Both the position numbers and the translations under genes were made by a program. This document shows positions 1-9,500 of a stretch of 12,174 nt of DNA, piece after piece (position 1 is the first letter of the stretch; each line of letters begins with the position of its first letter). Below the pieces are notes generated by a model. The model did not search any database. It saw only the letters and a list, made by a program, of their open reading frames with translations, and was not told the origin of the DNA. This DNA is from Verrucomicrobiota bacterium (lineage in GTDB: Bacteria; Verrucomicrobiota; Verrucomicrobiia; Verrucomicrobiales; Akkermansiaceae): the NCBI GenBank assembly GCA_008932955.1, contig WBXE01000056.1, positions 1-12,174 on the forward strand, in the 5' to 3' direction.

Positions 1-10
1 CAGTGATTTG

Positions 11-118
11 CAGTGGCTTCAGTGGTAATATCAGACGCTCTAACCTTGTGTTGTCCAGCCTGCGAACTTCTCAGTAATTTAACGAAAAGAAACCACAACC
101 AACCGAAAGACAATCACC
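11..118 (+). promoter_or_regulatory. Conserved leader of the first deacetylase gene
   Basis: This segment aligns without gaps to 3258-3365, the leader of the second paralogue; I count 15 mismatches in 108 positions. The distal part (11-81) has only 5 mismatches in 71, while the last 37 nt before the ATG have 10. The well-conserved part therefore probably holds the promoter or an operator. A TTGTGTTGTCC stretch at 46-56 and an AT-rich TAATTT at 75-80 are conserved or nearly so, but they make only a poor -35/-10 pair, so no promoter is assigned. A purine-rich GAAAG at 105-109, nine nt before the ATG, is present in both copies and is the only Shine-Dalgarno-like site. Confidence 0.5.
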
Positions 119-3100
119 ATGATACAACCAACGAGAAAGAAATTCACATATGCCATGCTGCTGGCAGGGGCGGCCCTTGGCTTGGCCACGGCGGCCACGC
201 CGGATGATCCCACCGGTATTATCAAGAAGCCCATCCCGGAAAAGACCGTGGTGTTCACGTTCGACGACGGCTGCGCCAGCGGAGCGACCATCGCCGCTCC
301 GATCCTCAAGAAAGCTGGTTTCAGCGGCACGTTCTATGTCTCGGATGCCTATGGGTTCCGCGAGCGCAAGGACTGGTACCTGACGTGGCGGCAGATCAAG
401 GGTATGGCCGATGATGGCTTCGAAATTGGCAATCACACCCGCGGCCATGGCATGTTATCCATGACCGACGAACTCGGATGCCAAGCCTATATCTGGACAC
501 TCGAAGACGAAGCCATCGCCAACCGGATCCCCAAACCGACCACCCTCGCCTGGCCATTCTATGTTGTTAATCCGAAATTCTATCCGCTCTTGAGCAGCTG
601 GGGATATACTTTCGGACGCGGCGGCTATGGTCGTGTCTATCGTCCTACCGTGGACCACCCGATGGACGCCCCCTCGTTTGCGGTGGGCGGTATCGGCATG
701 ACTATCGAGGGCTTCATCAGTGCCGTCAAGCAGGCCACGGCCGGCCGGGTGGTGTTGCTCACTTTCCACGGTACGCCGGATGCGGAGCATGCCGCTATTT
801 CAACCGATCCGGATCTGTTTGAAGACATGGTCGATTACTGCAAGGATAACCATTACAATGTGATCGCGATGCGCGACCTGGCCCAGTACATCGATACAGC
901 CAAAGCCGCGAAACTTCCGCCCACCCAGGAGAAGCTCGCCAATGCCGGACCTGAGTTGCTGGTCAAGGGCGACAAACCGTTTGTGCGCAGGCAGCGTCCG
1001 AGCCGGGGCTTTAGGTTTCCTGTTGAACTCACGGCCGCTTGGACGTGCAAAGAGATCTATCGTTTGCGCTTGCCGGATTCCGTCTATGCTGCCGTCAACG
1101 GTACCAAACTCACGCTGTTTGTGGCCGAGACGACCGATGTGACGAAGCTCGCTCCGACCTTTGACGTGGCGCGTTTTGCCATCGCGAATCCTCCCTCGGG
1201 CACGGTCAGGGACTTCACCAAGCCGCAGACTTACACCATCACCGCTCAGGACAAATCGACCAAGGATTATGTCGTGCAAGTGGTCAAGACCCCGGCACCT
1301 ATGCACTACACCTGGGCATCCAACCAACCCGGCAAGTTCGCCGACGCCGCACAATGGAAGACGAATCTCGGCAGCGCCGCCGCGCCTGCCCCAGCTGGCA
1401 ATTCAGATACCATCCTGAATTTTTATGCGGGTGGTAATTACACCGTGACGCGGGAAGGGGCGGATGATTTTGTGCTCAACCAGCTCAATATTGGCAGTTC
1501 GGCGCTGACGCTGACCTCCACCGGAACGCTGGTATTTGCCAAGAGCAAAACGCATGGTGCCTTGCCCGGCATGAACAGCCAGAATCGCGCGGAGGTCACG
1601 ATCAAAGCGCCGCTGCGGCTCGATGCGGATTTTACGATTGACGGACTTGAGACCGATGACACGCGGGTATTCATTCCGGGTGCCATTTCCGGCAAAGGTG
1701 GTTTGATCAAGAACGGCCCACACACGGCTTATATCAGCAATGCAAGCAACACCTACAGTGGCGGAACCACCATCAATGACGGTTGTCTGGCCGTCAATCC
1801 GAAGGGGATTGGCACGGGTCCTGTCACGGTCAATAAAGGCGGGGTCATCAGTTTCGGCGGCGTCCCGGTGACCAACGCGCTCACCTCTAACGGTGGATGT
1901 TTTTCCGGTGGTGGCGAGGCATGCTGGAGCGGGCCGGTGAAGTTGAATGCAGACACCAAGATCGATACGAATGAACGCTTGGAGTTCAATAACAAGGAAG
2001 CTGGCATCAGCGGTGCTGGTGGCATCACTCTGACCGCGCAGGTTGCCGGACAGGGATTCAAGAGCGGGACGCTCAAGCTGACCGGGACCAACACCTATAC
2101 CGGAGCCACCATGGTGGATGCGGGCGTTTTGGAGGTCGTGTCATCGCTTTATAACAATGATGCCACTCGCTGGACGCCGGCCAATATCAGCGTCAATGGC
2201 GCAGCAGGCGAATTGATGTTGCACGTCGGCGGCCCAGGTGAATTCACCGCCGCGCAGGCCGGAATGATGCTCAAAAACATCGCCACCGGTGTTAATAAAA
2301 ACGGTCTGATGGCTGGTGCCACCTTCGGCATAGATACGGGTAAGGCCACCACGGTGCAGGAGCTTGCCAGTACGATCATGGATTCCAAAGGTCCGGGCGG
2401 CGGCAGCGTGTTGATCAGAAAAGGCGGCGCTGGTACGCTTAAGCTCTCTGGTGCCAACACCTACACCGGCAGAACCATCGTCACCGGCGGCACCCTCAGC
2501 GTTGATTCGTTCAACAGTGTGGTGAAGGGCAAAGCCAGCAGCAGCTTGGGCGCGCCGAAAAACGTTGCTGATGCTGAGATCATGGTCAGTGGCAGCAGTA
2601 CCCTGATGTATACCGGCAAGGGCGAGACCACCGATCGCAACCTCAACATGCCTGGCGATGGCGACAACCTCACCCTCGATCAATCCGGCAGCGGCTTGCT
2701 CAAATTCACCAGCCCATTCGTGATGTCAGGCTTTGCCTGGAATAAAACCGTCATTCTGGCGGGCTCCAGCGCCGGTACCGGCGAACTCGCCTTCAACATC
2801 GACAACGTCTATGACCGCAAGGGCAATGCAACCACCGCGCTGACCAAATCCGGCAGCGGCACCTGGGTGCTCTCTGGCAAAAACACCTACACCGGCCCGA
2901 CCACGGTGACGCTGGGCACGCTGGCGTTGACGAATGTACATGGCCTGAGCGACAAGACGGAAGTCACGGTGGCTGACGGTGCCATGCTGGACCTGAACTT
3001 CACCGGTGAGATGCACCTGGGCAAGCTCACTCTCGATGGCAAGCTCCAGCCCGCCGGCACCTACAGCGCCGCCACTTCTCCCAAGTCCATCAAAGGCAAA

Positions 3101-3127
3101 GGGGTTATCAAAACCGATGGGAAATGA
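119..3127 (+). CDS. Secreted NodB-type polysaccharide deacetylase fused to PATR repeats, copy 1
   Basis: The 1002-residue protein starts with a Sec-type signal peptide (RKK, then a hydrophobic run to about residue 26). The NodB/carbohydrate esterase 4 domain spans about 30-265. It shows TFDDG at 47-51 (catalytic Asp plus metal-binding Asp), HTRGH at 106-110 (metal-binding His pair), WPFY at 145-148 in place of the usual third motif, and TFHG with His217 as the likely last catalytic His. This family removes N- or O-acetyl groups from polysaccharides; the substrate here is unknown. Residues about 285-395 look like a DUF5018/Ig-like beta-sandwich. From about 395 on it resembles an autotransporter passenger, with PATR repeats (NTYSGGTT, NTYTGATM, NTYTGRTI, NTYTGPTT) near 545, 657, 780 and 921. 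There is no C-terminal barrel, PEP-CTERM or LPXTG signal. The start is supported by the signal peptide and the conserved leader. The fold assignment is strong; activity and location are inferred. Confidence 0.9.
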   Translation: MIQPTRKKFTYAMLLAGAALGLATAATPDDPTGIIKKPIPEKTVVFTFDDGCASGATIAAPILKKAGFSGTFYVSDAYGFRERKDWYLTWRQIKGMADDGFEIGNHTRGHGMLSMTDELGCQAYIWTLEDEAIANRIPKPTTLAWPFYVVNPKFYPLLSSWGYTFGRGGYGRVYRPTVDHPMDAPSFAVGGIGMTIEGFISAVKQATAGRVVLLTFHGTPDAEHAAISTDPDLFEDMVDYCKDNHYNVIAMRDLAQYIDTAKAAKLPPTQEKLANAGPELLVKGDKPFVRRQRPSRGFRFPVELTAAWTCKEIYRLRLPDSVYAAVNGTKLTLFVAETTDVTKLAPTFDVARFAIANPPSGTVRDFTKPQTYTITAQDKSTKDYVVQVVKTPAPMHYTWASNQPGKFADAAQWKTNLGSAAAPAPAGNSDTILNFYAGGNYTVTREGADDFVLNQLNIGSSALTLTSTGTLVFAKSKTHGALPGMNSQNRAEVTIKAPLRLDADFTIDGLETDDTRVFIPGAISGKGGLIKNGPHTAYISNASNTYSGGTTINDGCLAVNPKGIGTGPVTVNKGGVISFGGVPVTNALTSNGGCFSGGGEACWSGPVKLNADTKIDTNERLEFNNKEAGISGAGGITLTAQVAGQGFKSGTLKLTGTNTYTGATMVDAGVLEVVSSLYNNDATRWTPANISVNGAAGELMLHVGGPGEFTAAQAGMMLKNIATGVNKNGLMAGATFGIDTGKATTVQELASTIMDSKGPGGGSVLIRKGGAGTLKLSGANTYTGRTIVTGGTLSVDSFNSVVKGKASSSLGAPKNVADAEIMVSGSSTLMYTGKGETTDRNLNMPGDGDNLTLDQSGSGLLKFTSPFVMSGFAWNKTVILAGSSAGTGELAFNIDNVYDRKGNATTALTKSGSGTWVLSGKNTYTGPTTVTLGTLALTNVHGLSDKTEVTVADGAMLDLNFTGEMHLGKLTLDGKLQPAGTYSAATSPKSIKGKGVIKTDGK

Positions 3128-3195
3128 GGGCCAAGCGCTTAACGATGAGCGATTGGCATTAAATACCAACGGGATTAACGGTGGGTGATCAATCA

Positions 3196-3273
3196 AACCA
3201 CTGAAAAACTGAGGACCACTGAAAGACACTGAAAAAATATGAATCAATCAGTGGCTTCAGTGGCTTCAGTGGT
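3196..3273. repeat. Palindromic cluster of CACTGAA / TTCAGTG motifs
   Basis: Three CACTGAA motifs (CCACTGAA at 3198-3205 and 3216-3223, ACACTGAA at 3226-3233) face three reversed motifs (TCAGTGG at 3248-3254, TTCAGTGG at 3256-3263, TTCAGTGGT at 3265-3273). ACCACTGAA at 3197-3205 is the exact reverse complement of 3265-3273, so the whole block can fold into a long imperfect hairpin or pair in several registers. It lies between the stop of copy 1 and the leader of copy 2 and overlaps the beginning of that leader. The right half is also seen at 11-25. It may be a dispersed intergenic repeat, a transcription attenuator or a protein-binding cluster; the sequence does not decide. Confidence 0.65.
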
Positions 3274-3365
3274 AATATCAGACGGTCTAACCTTGTGTTG
3301 TCCATTCTACGAACTTCTCAGCAATTTAACGCAAAAAACCCCCAATCGAGCGAAAGACCACGACC
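3258..3365 (+). promoter_or_regulatory. Conserved leader of the second deacetylase gene
   Basis: This is the counterpart of 11-118, same length with no indels. Its presence suggests that copy 2 kept its own promoter after duplication and need not depend on read-through from copy 1. The conserved core is 3258-3328. The purine-rich GAAAG precedes the ATG at 3366 at the same distance as in copy 1. No convincing -35/-10 pair can be named. Confidence 0.5.
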
Positions 3366-6300
3366 ATGATACAACCCACGAAAATGCAATTAATAAGTGC
3401 CATGCTGCTGGCCGGAGCGACTCTTGGCTGGGCCACGGCGGCCACGGCGGCCACGCCGGATGATCCCACCGGTATTATCAAGAAGCCCATCCCGGATAAG
3501 ACCGTGGTCTTCACCTTCGACGACGGCTGTGCCAGCGGCGCGACGGTCGCCGCTCCGATCCTCAAGAAAAATGGTTTTGGCGGGACCTTCTATGTTTCGG
3601 ACGCCTATGGTTTTCGCGAGCGCAAGGATTGGTATTTGACGTGGCGGCAGATCAAGGGGATGGCCGACGATGGCTTCGAGATTGGCAATCACACCCGCGG
3701 CCATGGCATGTTATCCATGACCGATGAAGGTGGCCTCAAAGCGTATATCTGGACCTTGGAAGACGAAGCCATCGCCAACCGGATTCCCAAACCAACCACC
3801 CTCGCCTGGCCGTTCTATATTGTTAATACGAAGTACTATTCACTCTTGAGCAGCTGGGGATATACTTTCGGACGCGGCGGTCATGGCCGTGTCTATCGGC
3901 CCACCGTGGACCACCCGCTGGACGCCCCATCGTTTGCCGTGGGCGGCGTGGGCATGACCATCGAGGGTTTCATTAGTGCCGTCCAGCAGGCGACGGCCGG
4001 CCGGGTGGTGGTGCTCTGCTTCCATGGCACGCCGGATATGGAGCACGCTGGCGTCGGCACCAATCCGGATCTATTTGAAGACATGGTCGATTACTGCAAA
4101 GAGAATAACTATCATGTAATGGCGATGCGCGACTTGGCGCAATATATCGATACGGAAAAGGCCTCGAAACTGCCGCCCACCCAGGACAAGCTCGATAATC
4201 CCGGACCTGAGCTGCGGGTCACGGGCGACAAGCCATTCGTCCGCCGGAAGCGCGAACTCACGGGCTATGCCTTCCCTGCGGAACTCACCGCTCCATGGAC
4301 GCGCAAATATATCTGTCGTTTGCGCATGCCGGATTCTAGCTACGGTGCGGTCAACGGCTCCAGCATCACGCTGTATGTCCCCGAATCCACGGATCTGAAG
4401 GCACTGGCCCCCACCTTTGAATTGGCGCGCTCCGCCACCGCCAATCCGCCCTCGGGCACGGCGAGGGATTTTACCAAGTCGCAGATCTATACCGTCACCG
4501 CCGAGGACAAATCCACCATGGACTTTACTGTGCAGGTCGTTAAGACCCCGGTCCCCATGCATTACACTTGGGCATCTAGCAATCCAGGAAAGCTCGATGA
4601 CGCCGCACAATGGAAGACGAATTTTGGCACGGCAGCTGCACCTGCTGCAGGCGGTGATTCCGACGCGATCCTGAATTTTTATGCGCAGGGTAAATACGAG
4701 GTGACGCGAGCGAGTGCGGATGAATTTGTGCTCAACCAGCTCAATATTGGCAGTTCGGCGCTGACGCTGACCTCGCAGGGGCCGCTGGTGTTTGCCAAGA
4801 GCAAATCGCATGGCACCTTGCCCTACATGAATAGCCAGAATCGCGCGGAGCTGACGATCAAAGCACCACTGCGGCTCGATGCGGATTTCACCATCGATGG
4901 CCTCGAAACCGATGACACGCGGGTGTTTCTAGCGGGGGCGATTTCCGGAGGCGGTGGCTTGATCAAGAACGGTCCGCATACGGTGTACTTAAATCATCCG
5001 ATCAACACCTACCGTGGGGGCACGACCATCAATGACGGCTGCATCTCGACGCAGCCACAAGGGTTGGGCGCCGGGCCTGTGACGGTCAACAAGAGCGGAA
5101 CGATCAGTTTCGACGGCCCCCCGGTCCTCAATGCCCTCACCTGCAACGGCGGATGTATTTCTGGGGGCGTCAATGCCCACTGGAACGGCCCGGTGAAGTT
5201 GAATGGCAACACCATCGTTCATGCCCACGATTCGCTGGAATTCAATAACAAGGAAAGCGGCATCAGCGGGGCGGGCGGCCTCACGCAGACCGGTCATCCA
5301 GTGGATCATGGGATCAGAAGCGGTGCCATCAAGCTGCTAGGTCGCAATACTTACACCGGTCCCACCAAGGTCGAAATGGGCCTGCTGGAAGTCTCTTCGT
5401 CACTTTATAACAATGATCCCGCACGCTGGACCCCGGCTAATATCAGCGTCAATGGCGCCGCTGCCGAACTGCGCTTGCACGTCGGCGGCGCTGGCGAATT
5501 TACCATCGCACAAGCCGTCACCCTGCTCAAAAATATCACCACCGGCGTCAATCACAACGGTCTGATGGCCGGTGCCACCTTCGGCCTGGATACAGCCGAT
5601 GCTACCACGCCGCAGGAGATGGTCCTCAATATTACCGATTCCCAAGGCCCCGGCGGCGGCAGCGTGACGATGAAGAAATGCGGCGCGGGCACCTTGAAGC
5701 TCGCGGGCGCTAATACCTACAGCGGCCAAACGATCATCACCGGTGGCAGCCTGAGCCTCGAGTCGTTCAACAGCGTGGCACATCCCAAGCCTAACAGCAG
5801 CTTGGGAGCCCCGAAAACCGCCGCTAATGCCGAGATATTGGTCAGCGGCAACAGCAGCCTGGTTTACACCGGCAAAGGCGAAACCACCGACCGCAATCTC
5901 AACATGCCCGGCGGTGGCGACTCGATCACCCTCGATCAATCCGGCAGCGGCTTACTTAAACTCACCAGCCCCTTCGTGATGTCCGGCTTCGCCGAAAATA
6001 AAACTATCGTCCTTGCGGGCTCCAGCAGCGGCTCCGGCGAACTCGCCTTCAACATCGACAACGTCTATGACCGCAAGGGCAAGGCGACCACCTCGTTGAC
6101 CAAAACCGGCAGCGCCACCTGGACGCTTTCTGGCAAAAATAGTTACACCGGGGCGACGACGGTGAAGCAAGGCACGCTGGGGTTGACGAGCGCGCAGGGC
6201 CTTAGCGACAAGACGGAAGTCACGGTGAGCGACGGTGGCATGCTGGAGCTAAAGTTTACCGGTGAGATGCACCTCGGCAAGCTCACTCTCGATGGCAAGG

Positions 6301-6377
6301 TCCAAGCTGCCGGCACCTACAGCGCCGCGACTTCTCCCAAATGCATCAAGGGCAAGGGAGTGATCAAAATCGACTGA
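3366..6377 (+). CDS. Secreted NodB-type polysaccharide deacetylase fused to PATR repeats, copy 2
   Basis: This 1003-residue paralogue of the upstream gene has the same domain order: signal peptide, NodB deacetylase, beta-sandwich linker, PATR-repeat passenger. The signal-peptide end contains an extra ATA triplet from duplication of a 9-bp GCGGCCACG unit. The catalytic signatures TFDDG, HTRGH, WPFY and the FHG histidine are all kept, so both copies are probably active enzymes. Substitutions concentrate in the linker and PATR region, where PATR motifs NTYRGGTT, NTYTGPTK, NTYSGQTI and NSYTGATT recur. It ends in the GTYSAATSPK-type terminal module also seen in copy 1, with no membrane anchor or beta-barrel. 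Different passenger surfaces on a conserved enzyme would fit binding to different polysaccharides or partners; that is inference. It has its own copy of the upstream leader. Confidence 0.9.
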   Translation: MIQPTKMQLISAMLLAGATLGWATAATAATPDDPTGIIKKPIPDKTVVFTFDDGCASGATVAAPILKKNGFGGTFYVSDAYGFRERKDWYLTWRQIKGMADDGFEIGNHTRGHGMLSMTDEGGLKAYIWTLEDEAIANRIPKPTTLAWPFYIVNTKYYSLLSSWGYTFGRGGHGRVYRPTVDHPLDAPSFAVGGVGMTIEGFISAVQQATAGRVVVLCFHGTPDMEHAGVGTNPDLFEDMVDYCKENNYHVMAMRDLAQYIDTEKASKLPPTQDKLDNPGPELRVTGDKPFVRRKRELTGYAFPAELTAPWTRKYICRLRMPDSSYGAVNGSSITLYVPESTDLKALAPTFELARSATANPPSGTARDFTKSQIYTVTAEDKSTMDFTVQVVKTPVPMHYTWASSNPGKLDDAAQWKTNFGTAAAPAAGGDSDAILNFYAQGKYEVTRASADEFVLNQLNIGSSALTLTSQGPLVFAKSKSHGTLPYMNSQNRAELTIKAPLRLDADFTIDGLETDDTRVFLAGAISGGGGLIKNGPHTVYLNHPINTYRGGTTINDGCISTQPQGLGAGPVTVNKSGTISFDGPPVLNALTCNGGCISGGVNAHWNGPVKLNGNTIVHAHDSLEFNNKESGISGAGGLTQTGHPVDHGIRSGAIKLLGRNTYTGPTKVEMGLLEVSSSLYNNDPARWTPANISVNGAAAELRLHVGGAGEFTIAQAVTLLKNITTGVNHNGLMAGATFGLDTADATTPQEMVLNITDSQGPGGGSVTMKKCGAGTLKLAGANTYSGQTIITGGSLSLESFNSVAHPKPNSSLGAPKTAANAEILVSGNSSLVYTGKGETTDRNLNMPGGGDSITLDQSGSGLLKLTSPFVMSGFAENKTIVLAGSSSGSGELAFNIDNVYDRKGKATTSLTKTGSATWTLSGKNSYTGATTVKQGTLGLTSAQGLSDKTEVTVSDGGMLELKFTGEMHLGKLTLDGKVQAAGTYSAATSPKCIKGKGVIKID

Positions 6378-6393
6378 AAATGAGTGGGGCGAA

Positions 6394-6500
6394 TTGTAGC
6401 GGCATGTCTATGACCGCCGCTGCCCCTGAACCGCCAATGAATCCGCATATTCGATAAACGCCACCTCCTTCGCATCGGCGCTCACAGAGCACCGCTACAA
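6394..6500. repeat. Inverted pair of TTGTAGCGG repeat units
   Basis: TTGTAGCGG at 6394-6402 and its exact reverse complement at 6492-6500 flank about 90 nt of non-coding DNA. Each arm continues, after 11 or 12 nt, into CGCCG (6415-6419 on +; 6480-6476 on -), so two copies of one short repeat lie head to head. Each can form its own hairpin: AGCGGC/GCCGCT at 6398-6403 and 6416-6421, and CGGCGCT/AGCACCG at 6476-6482 and 6488-6494. The pair sits between the stop of copy 2 and the GTG start of the kinase. It may serve as a transcription barrier or simply be a dispersed repeat. Confidence 0.6.
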
Positions 6501-6525
6501 CGCAACCCATCCGGATCCGCCAGCC

Positions 6526-9500
6526 GTGACTCATTCCCATCGATCGCTGGTTTTCACTCTGCCCAGGCGCTGGCTCGCGTGCCTGGGCTGCGGGTTTGTA
6601 CTGCTCGCGCCGCTGGCATCGGCGCGGCCGTCTTGGTTTATCCGCAACTGGCAGTCCGACGATGGCTTGCCGGATAATACGGTCATGGGGGTGAGCCAAG
6701 CGCCCGATGGTTTCCTGTGGGTGGCCACCAAGACGGGCTTGACGCGTTTCGACGGGGTGCAATTCCGGCCATGGCAGGTGGTGGCGCAGGGGGCCGAGAC
6801 GGGCGACTCCAAGGCCGTGTTAGCCGACCATCGAGGACGTATCTGGGTGGCGAAAGAGCAGGGGATCGTGGTGTGCGTGGACCATGGGCGCAGCACCACG
6901 GTGGTCGGATCGGATCACGCTGCGGCGGATCTCGGCTCCCGGCTGATGGTCGAAGACGCCGCGGGCGCCGTGTGGGTGTCCTACGGCAACGGCGAGGTCT
7001 TGCGCATTCAGGACGGGCGGGTGCGCGCCTTCACCGAGGCGGATGGCTTGCCCGCAGGTAAGCTCTGCTACTTGGTGGTCGATGGCATGGGGCAACTGTG
7101 GTTTTCACGCGGTGGCTGGGTGGGGGTTTTCCGGGATGGGGAATTCCGGCCGCTGCTGGAATCATCGACCTTGTTTATCACCGGTTGCCGTTCCGGGGGC
7201 ATCTGGGGTTTGAAAAATGGGCAAATCTGGAGATTCACCGAGGGTTCGGCAGCCACGATGCTAGGTGCTTTGCCCGCCGAAACTCCTGTGGTGACGGTAT
7301 CGGCCTTGCACGAAGATCGTGACGGCTTCCTGTGGCTCGGCACCCGCGAGGCGGGCCTATTCCGCTTCGATCACGCCGGAGTGGTCACCGCTGTCATGCC
7401 CCAACAAACCATCTACACCCTCGCCGAGGACCGCGAGGGCAATTTGTGGGTCGGCACGCGTGGCGGCGGCTTGAGCCAATTGAAGCCGAGCGTCGTCGAG
7501 TTGCTAGCGATCCATTCCACCACCCCGTTCACGCCGGTGGGCTCGATTTGCCAGGATAGCGCCGGGGTGCTGTGGGCGGCTCTCTGGCCCAATGGGGAAG
7601 TCGTGGGCAATGCGGGGCAGGGCTGGAAACCCATGCCTGCACAGGGCGGGTCGACTATCCCTCCGGCCTTAAGCGTCGCCGCGGATTCCCAGGGTGGCGT
7701 CTGGATCGGCACCCAATACCATGGCTTGCACCACTGGCAAAACGGCGCCCTCACCGCCACCCTCAGCGCTGCCAACGGACTGGGAGTGAACTCAAACGGC
7801 ACGGCCGCCAACCAGGTCGGCGCCTTGTTGGCGAGCGGCTCCGGCGAGGTGTGGATTGGCCCGGTCGGGCCCGATGCCCAAGGGCAGGTCTTGCAGTGCC
7901 AGCGCACCGGGCAGCTCCAGACGTTCCAGCTACCTCTCGGCAGCGGCCCGGTGGTGGCTCTGGCCATCGATGCCGCCGGCGACTGCTGGGCGGCGAGCTC
8001 CGAGGGGCGCTTGCTGCGGGTGCATGCCGATGTGCTCACCGACGAGACTGACCACACGTTCGCGGGGGCGGGAAAAATCCGTTGTCTGTTAGGCTCGGCG
8101 GACGGCAGTTTGTGGATCGGCTATGGCGGCCAAGGGCTGGGGCGGCTCAAAGCCGGTCGGTTCAGCCACTGGAGGATGGAGAACGGGCTGCACGACGACT
8201 ATCTGTCGAACATGCTGCCCGACGCGCGTGGGCGGCTGTGGTTTGCGGGCAACCGGGGGATTTTCAGCGTGCGGACGAAGGATCTGGACGACTTTGCGGA
8301 CGGGCGGGCCACGCGGATCTGGTCAGTGGCTTACGGGCGCAACGATGGATTGCCGCAGTTGCAAGCGAGTTCCGACGCCTGGCCGGGTGCCCAGTGCGGC
8401 TGCGATGGCCGCTTGTTCTTCGCCATGCAGTCCGGGGTGGCCGTGGTGGATGCTGACAGGCTCACCGAGAATGCGCAGCGGCCGCCGGTGGTCATCGAAC
8501 GGGTGAGGGTCAACGGGATCATCGTGGCTGCCTACGGCGCGGGTGGGGCACTGGCCAGCGCCCATGCCGCCGTCCCACTCGAACTTTGCCAAGACGATCT
8601 GGACCTGCATCTCGCCGCCGATCAGCGGCAACAGGTCGAGTTCGATTTCACGGCCTTGTCGTTTACCAAACCGGAGAGCGTCGGGTTCAAGTACCGGCTG
8701 CGCGGCTTGGACGCGGACTGGGTCGCGGCTGGGGCGCGGCGGGTGGCCAGCTATGCTCACGTGCCTCCCGGGCACTATCGTTTTCAAGTTTGCGCCTGCA
8801 ACAGTGACGGCGTTTGGAACGAAACCGGCGCGCAGCTCGCACTCACGGCCGAGCCGTATTGGTGGGAGACGACTTGGTTTTACGCGGCCGCTCCGCTGGC
8901 GCTTACCGGGCTGCTGTCGGCGGCGATCCTGTGGGCTTGGCGGCGACGGATTCGGCACCAGATCGCGCGGCTGCAAATCCAGCAAATCACCGAACGCGAG
9001 CGGGCCCGCATTGCCCGCGACATCCACGACGATCTAGGCGCGACCTTGACCCAAATTGTCATGTTGAGTGATTCGAGCGGCACGCTCGCGCCGTCAACGG
9101 ATGGCTCGCTGGAAAAAATCCACCAAGTGGCGCTAGCCATGACCCAGACGATGGATGAGATCGTGTGGGCGGTCAATCCGCGCCATGACCGCTTCGACCA
9201 GCTTGCAATGTACCTGGATGCTTACGCGCAGGAGTACCTCGATGCCACCGGCTTGCAGTGCAGTGTGGATTTTCCGGATTTTTTGCCGCCGCGCCCGCTC
9301 TCGGCCCAGGTCCGCCACGATTTGTTTCTCGCGTTCAAGGAGGCGCTCAACAATCTCGTTCGGCATGCCGCCGCGCAGCGCGTGCTCATCAGCCTCACCC
9401 TGCGGCTTGACGGATTTTCCTTGAGCGTCGAGGATGACGGGCTAGGCTTCGACGTCTCCCGGTCCGAGGCCCGCCGTACCCGCGGCGGCAACGGCTTGGC

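Larger units (their letters stand above)
11..6377 (+). repeat. Tandem gene duplication, unit of about 3.1 kb (11-3127 and 3258-6377)
   Basis: The two units share the leader and the whole coding region. The proteins are 1002 and 1003 residues. They align essentially end to end, with one three-residue insertion in the signal peptide of copy 2 and two extra residues at the C-terminus of copy 1. By eye the NodB domain is nearly 90 percent identical and the rest clearly less. The 130 nt after the first stop codon have no counterpart upstream of copy 1 inside the window. The left window edge starts inside the same CAGTGG motif cluster that separates the two copies, so the array could extend further left. 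Confidence 0.9.

Noticed and set aside
13..207. Small ORF (64 aa) starting in the leader of copy 1, with a similar 74-aa ORF at 3239-3463 before copy 2, as possible conserved leader peptides
   Set aside because: The similarity follows from the DNA duplication. Most differences between the leaders change the amino acid in this frame, and the 3' part overlaps the deacetylase gene in another frame. There is no sign of selection on the peptide.
3128..3160. Hairpin after the first deacetylase stop (CCAAGCGC / GCGATTGG) as a terminator
   Set aside because: The stem is broken by a G-A mismatch and no T run follows.
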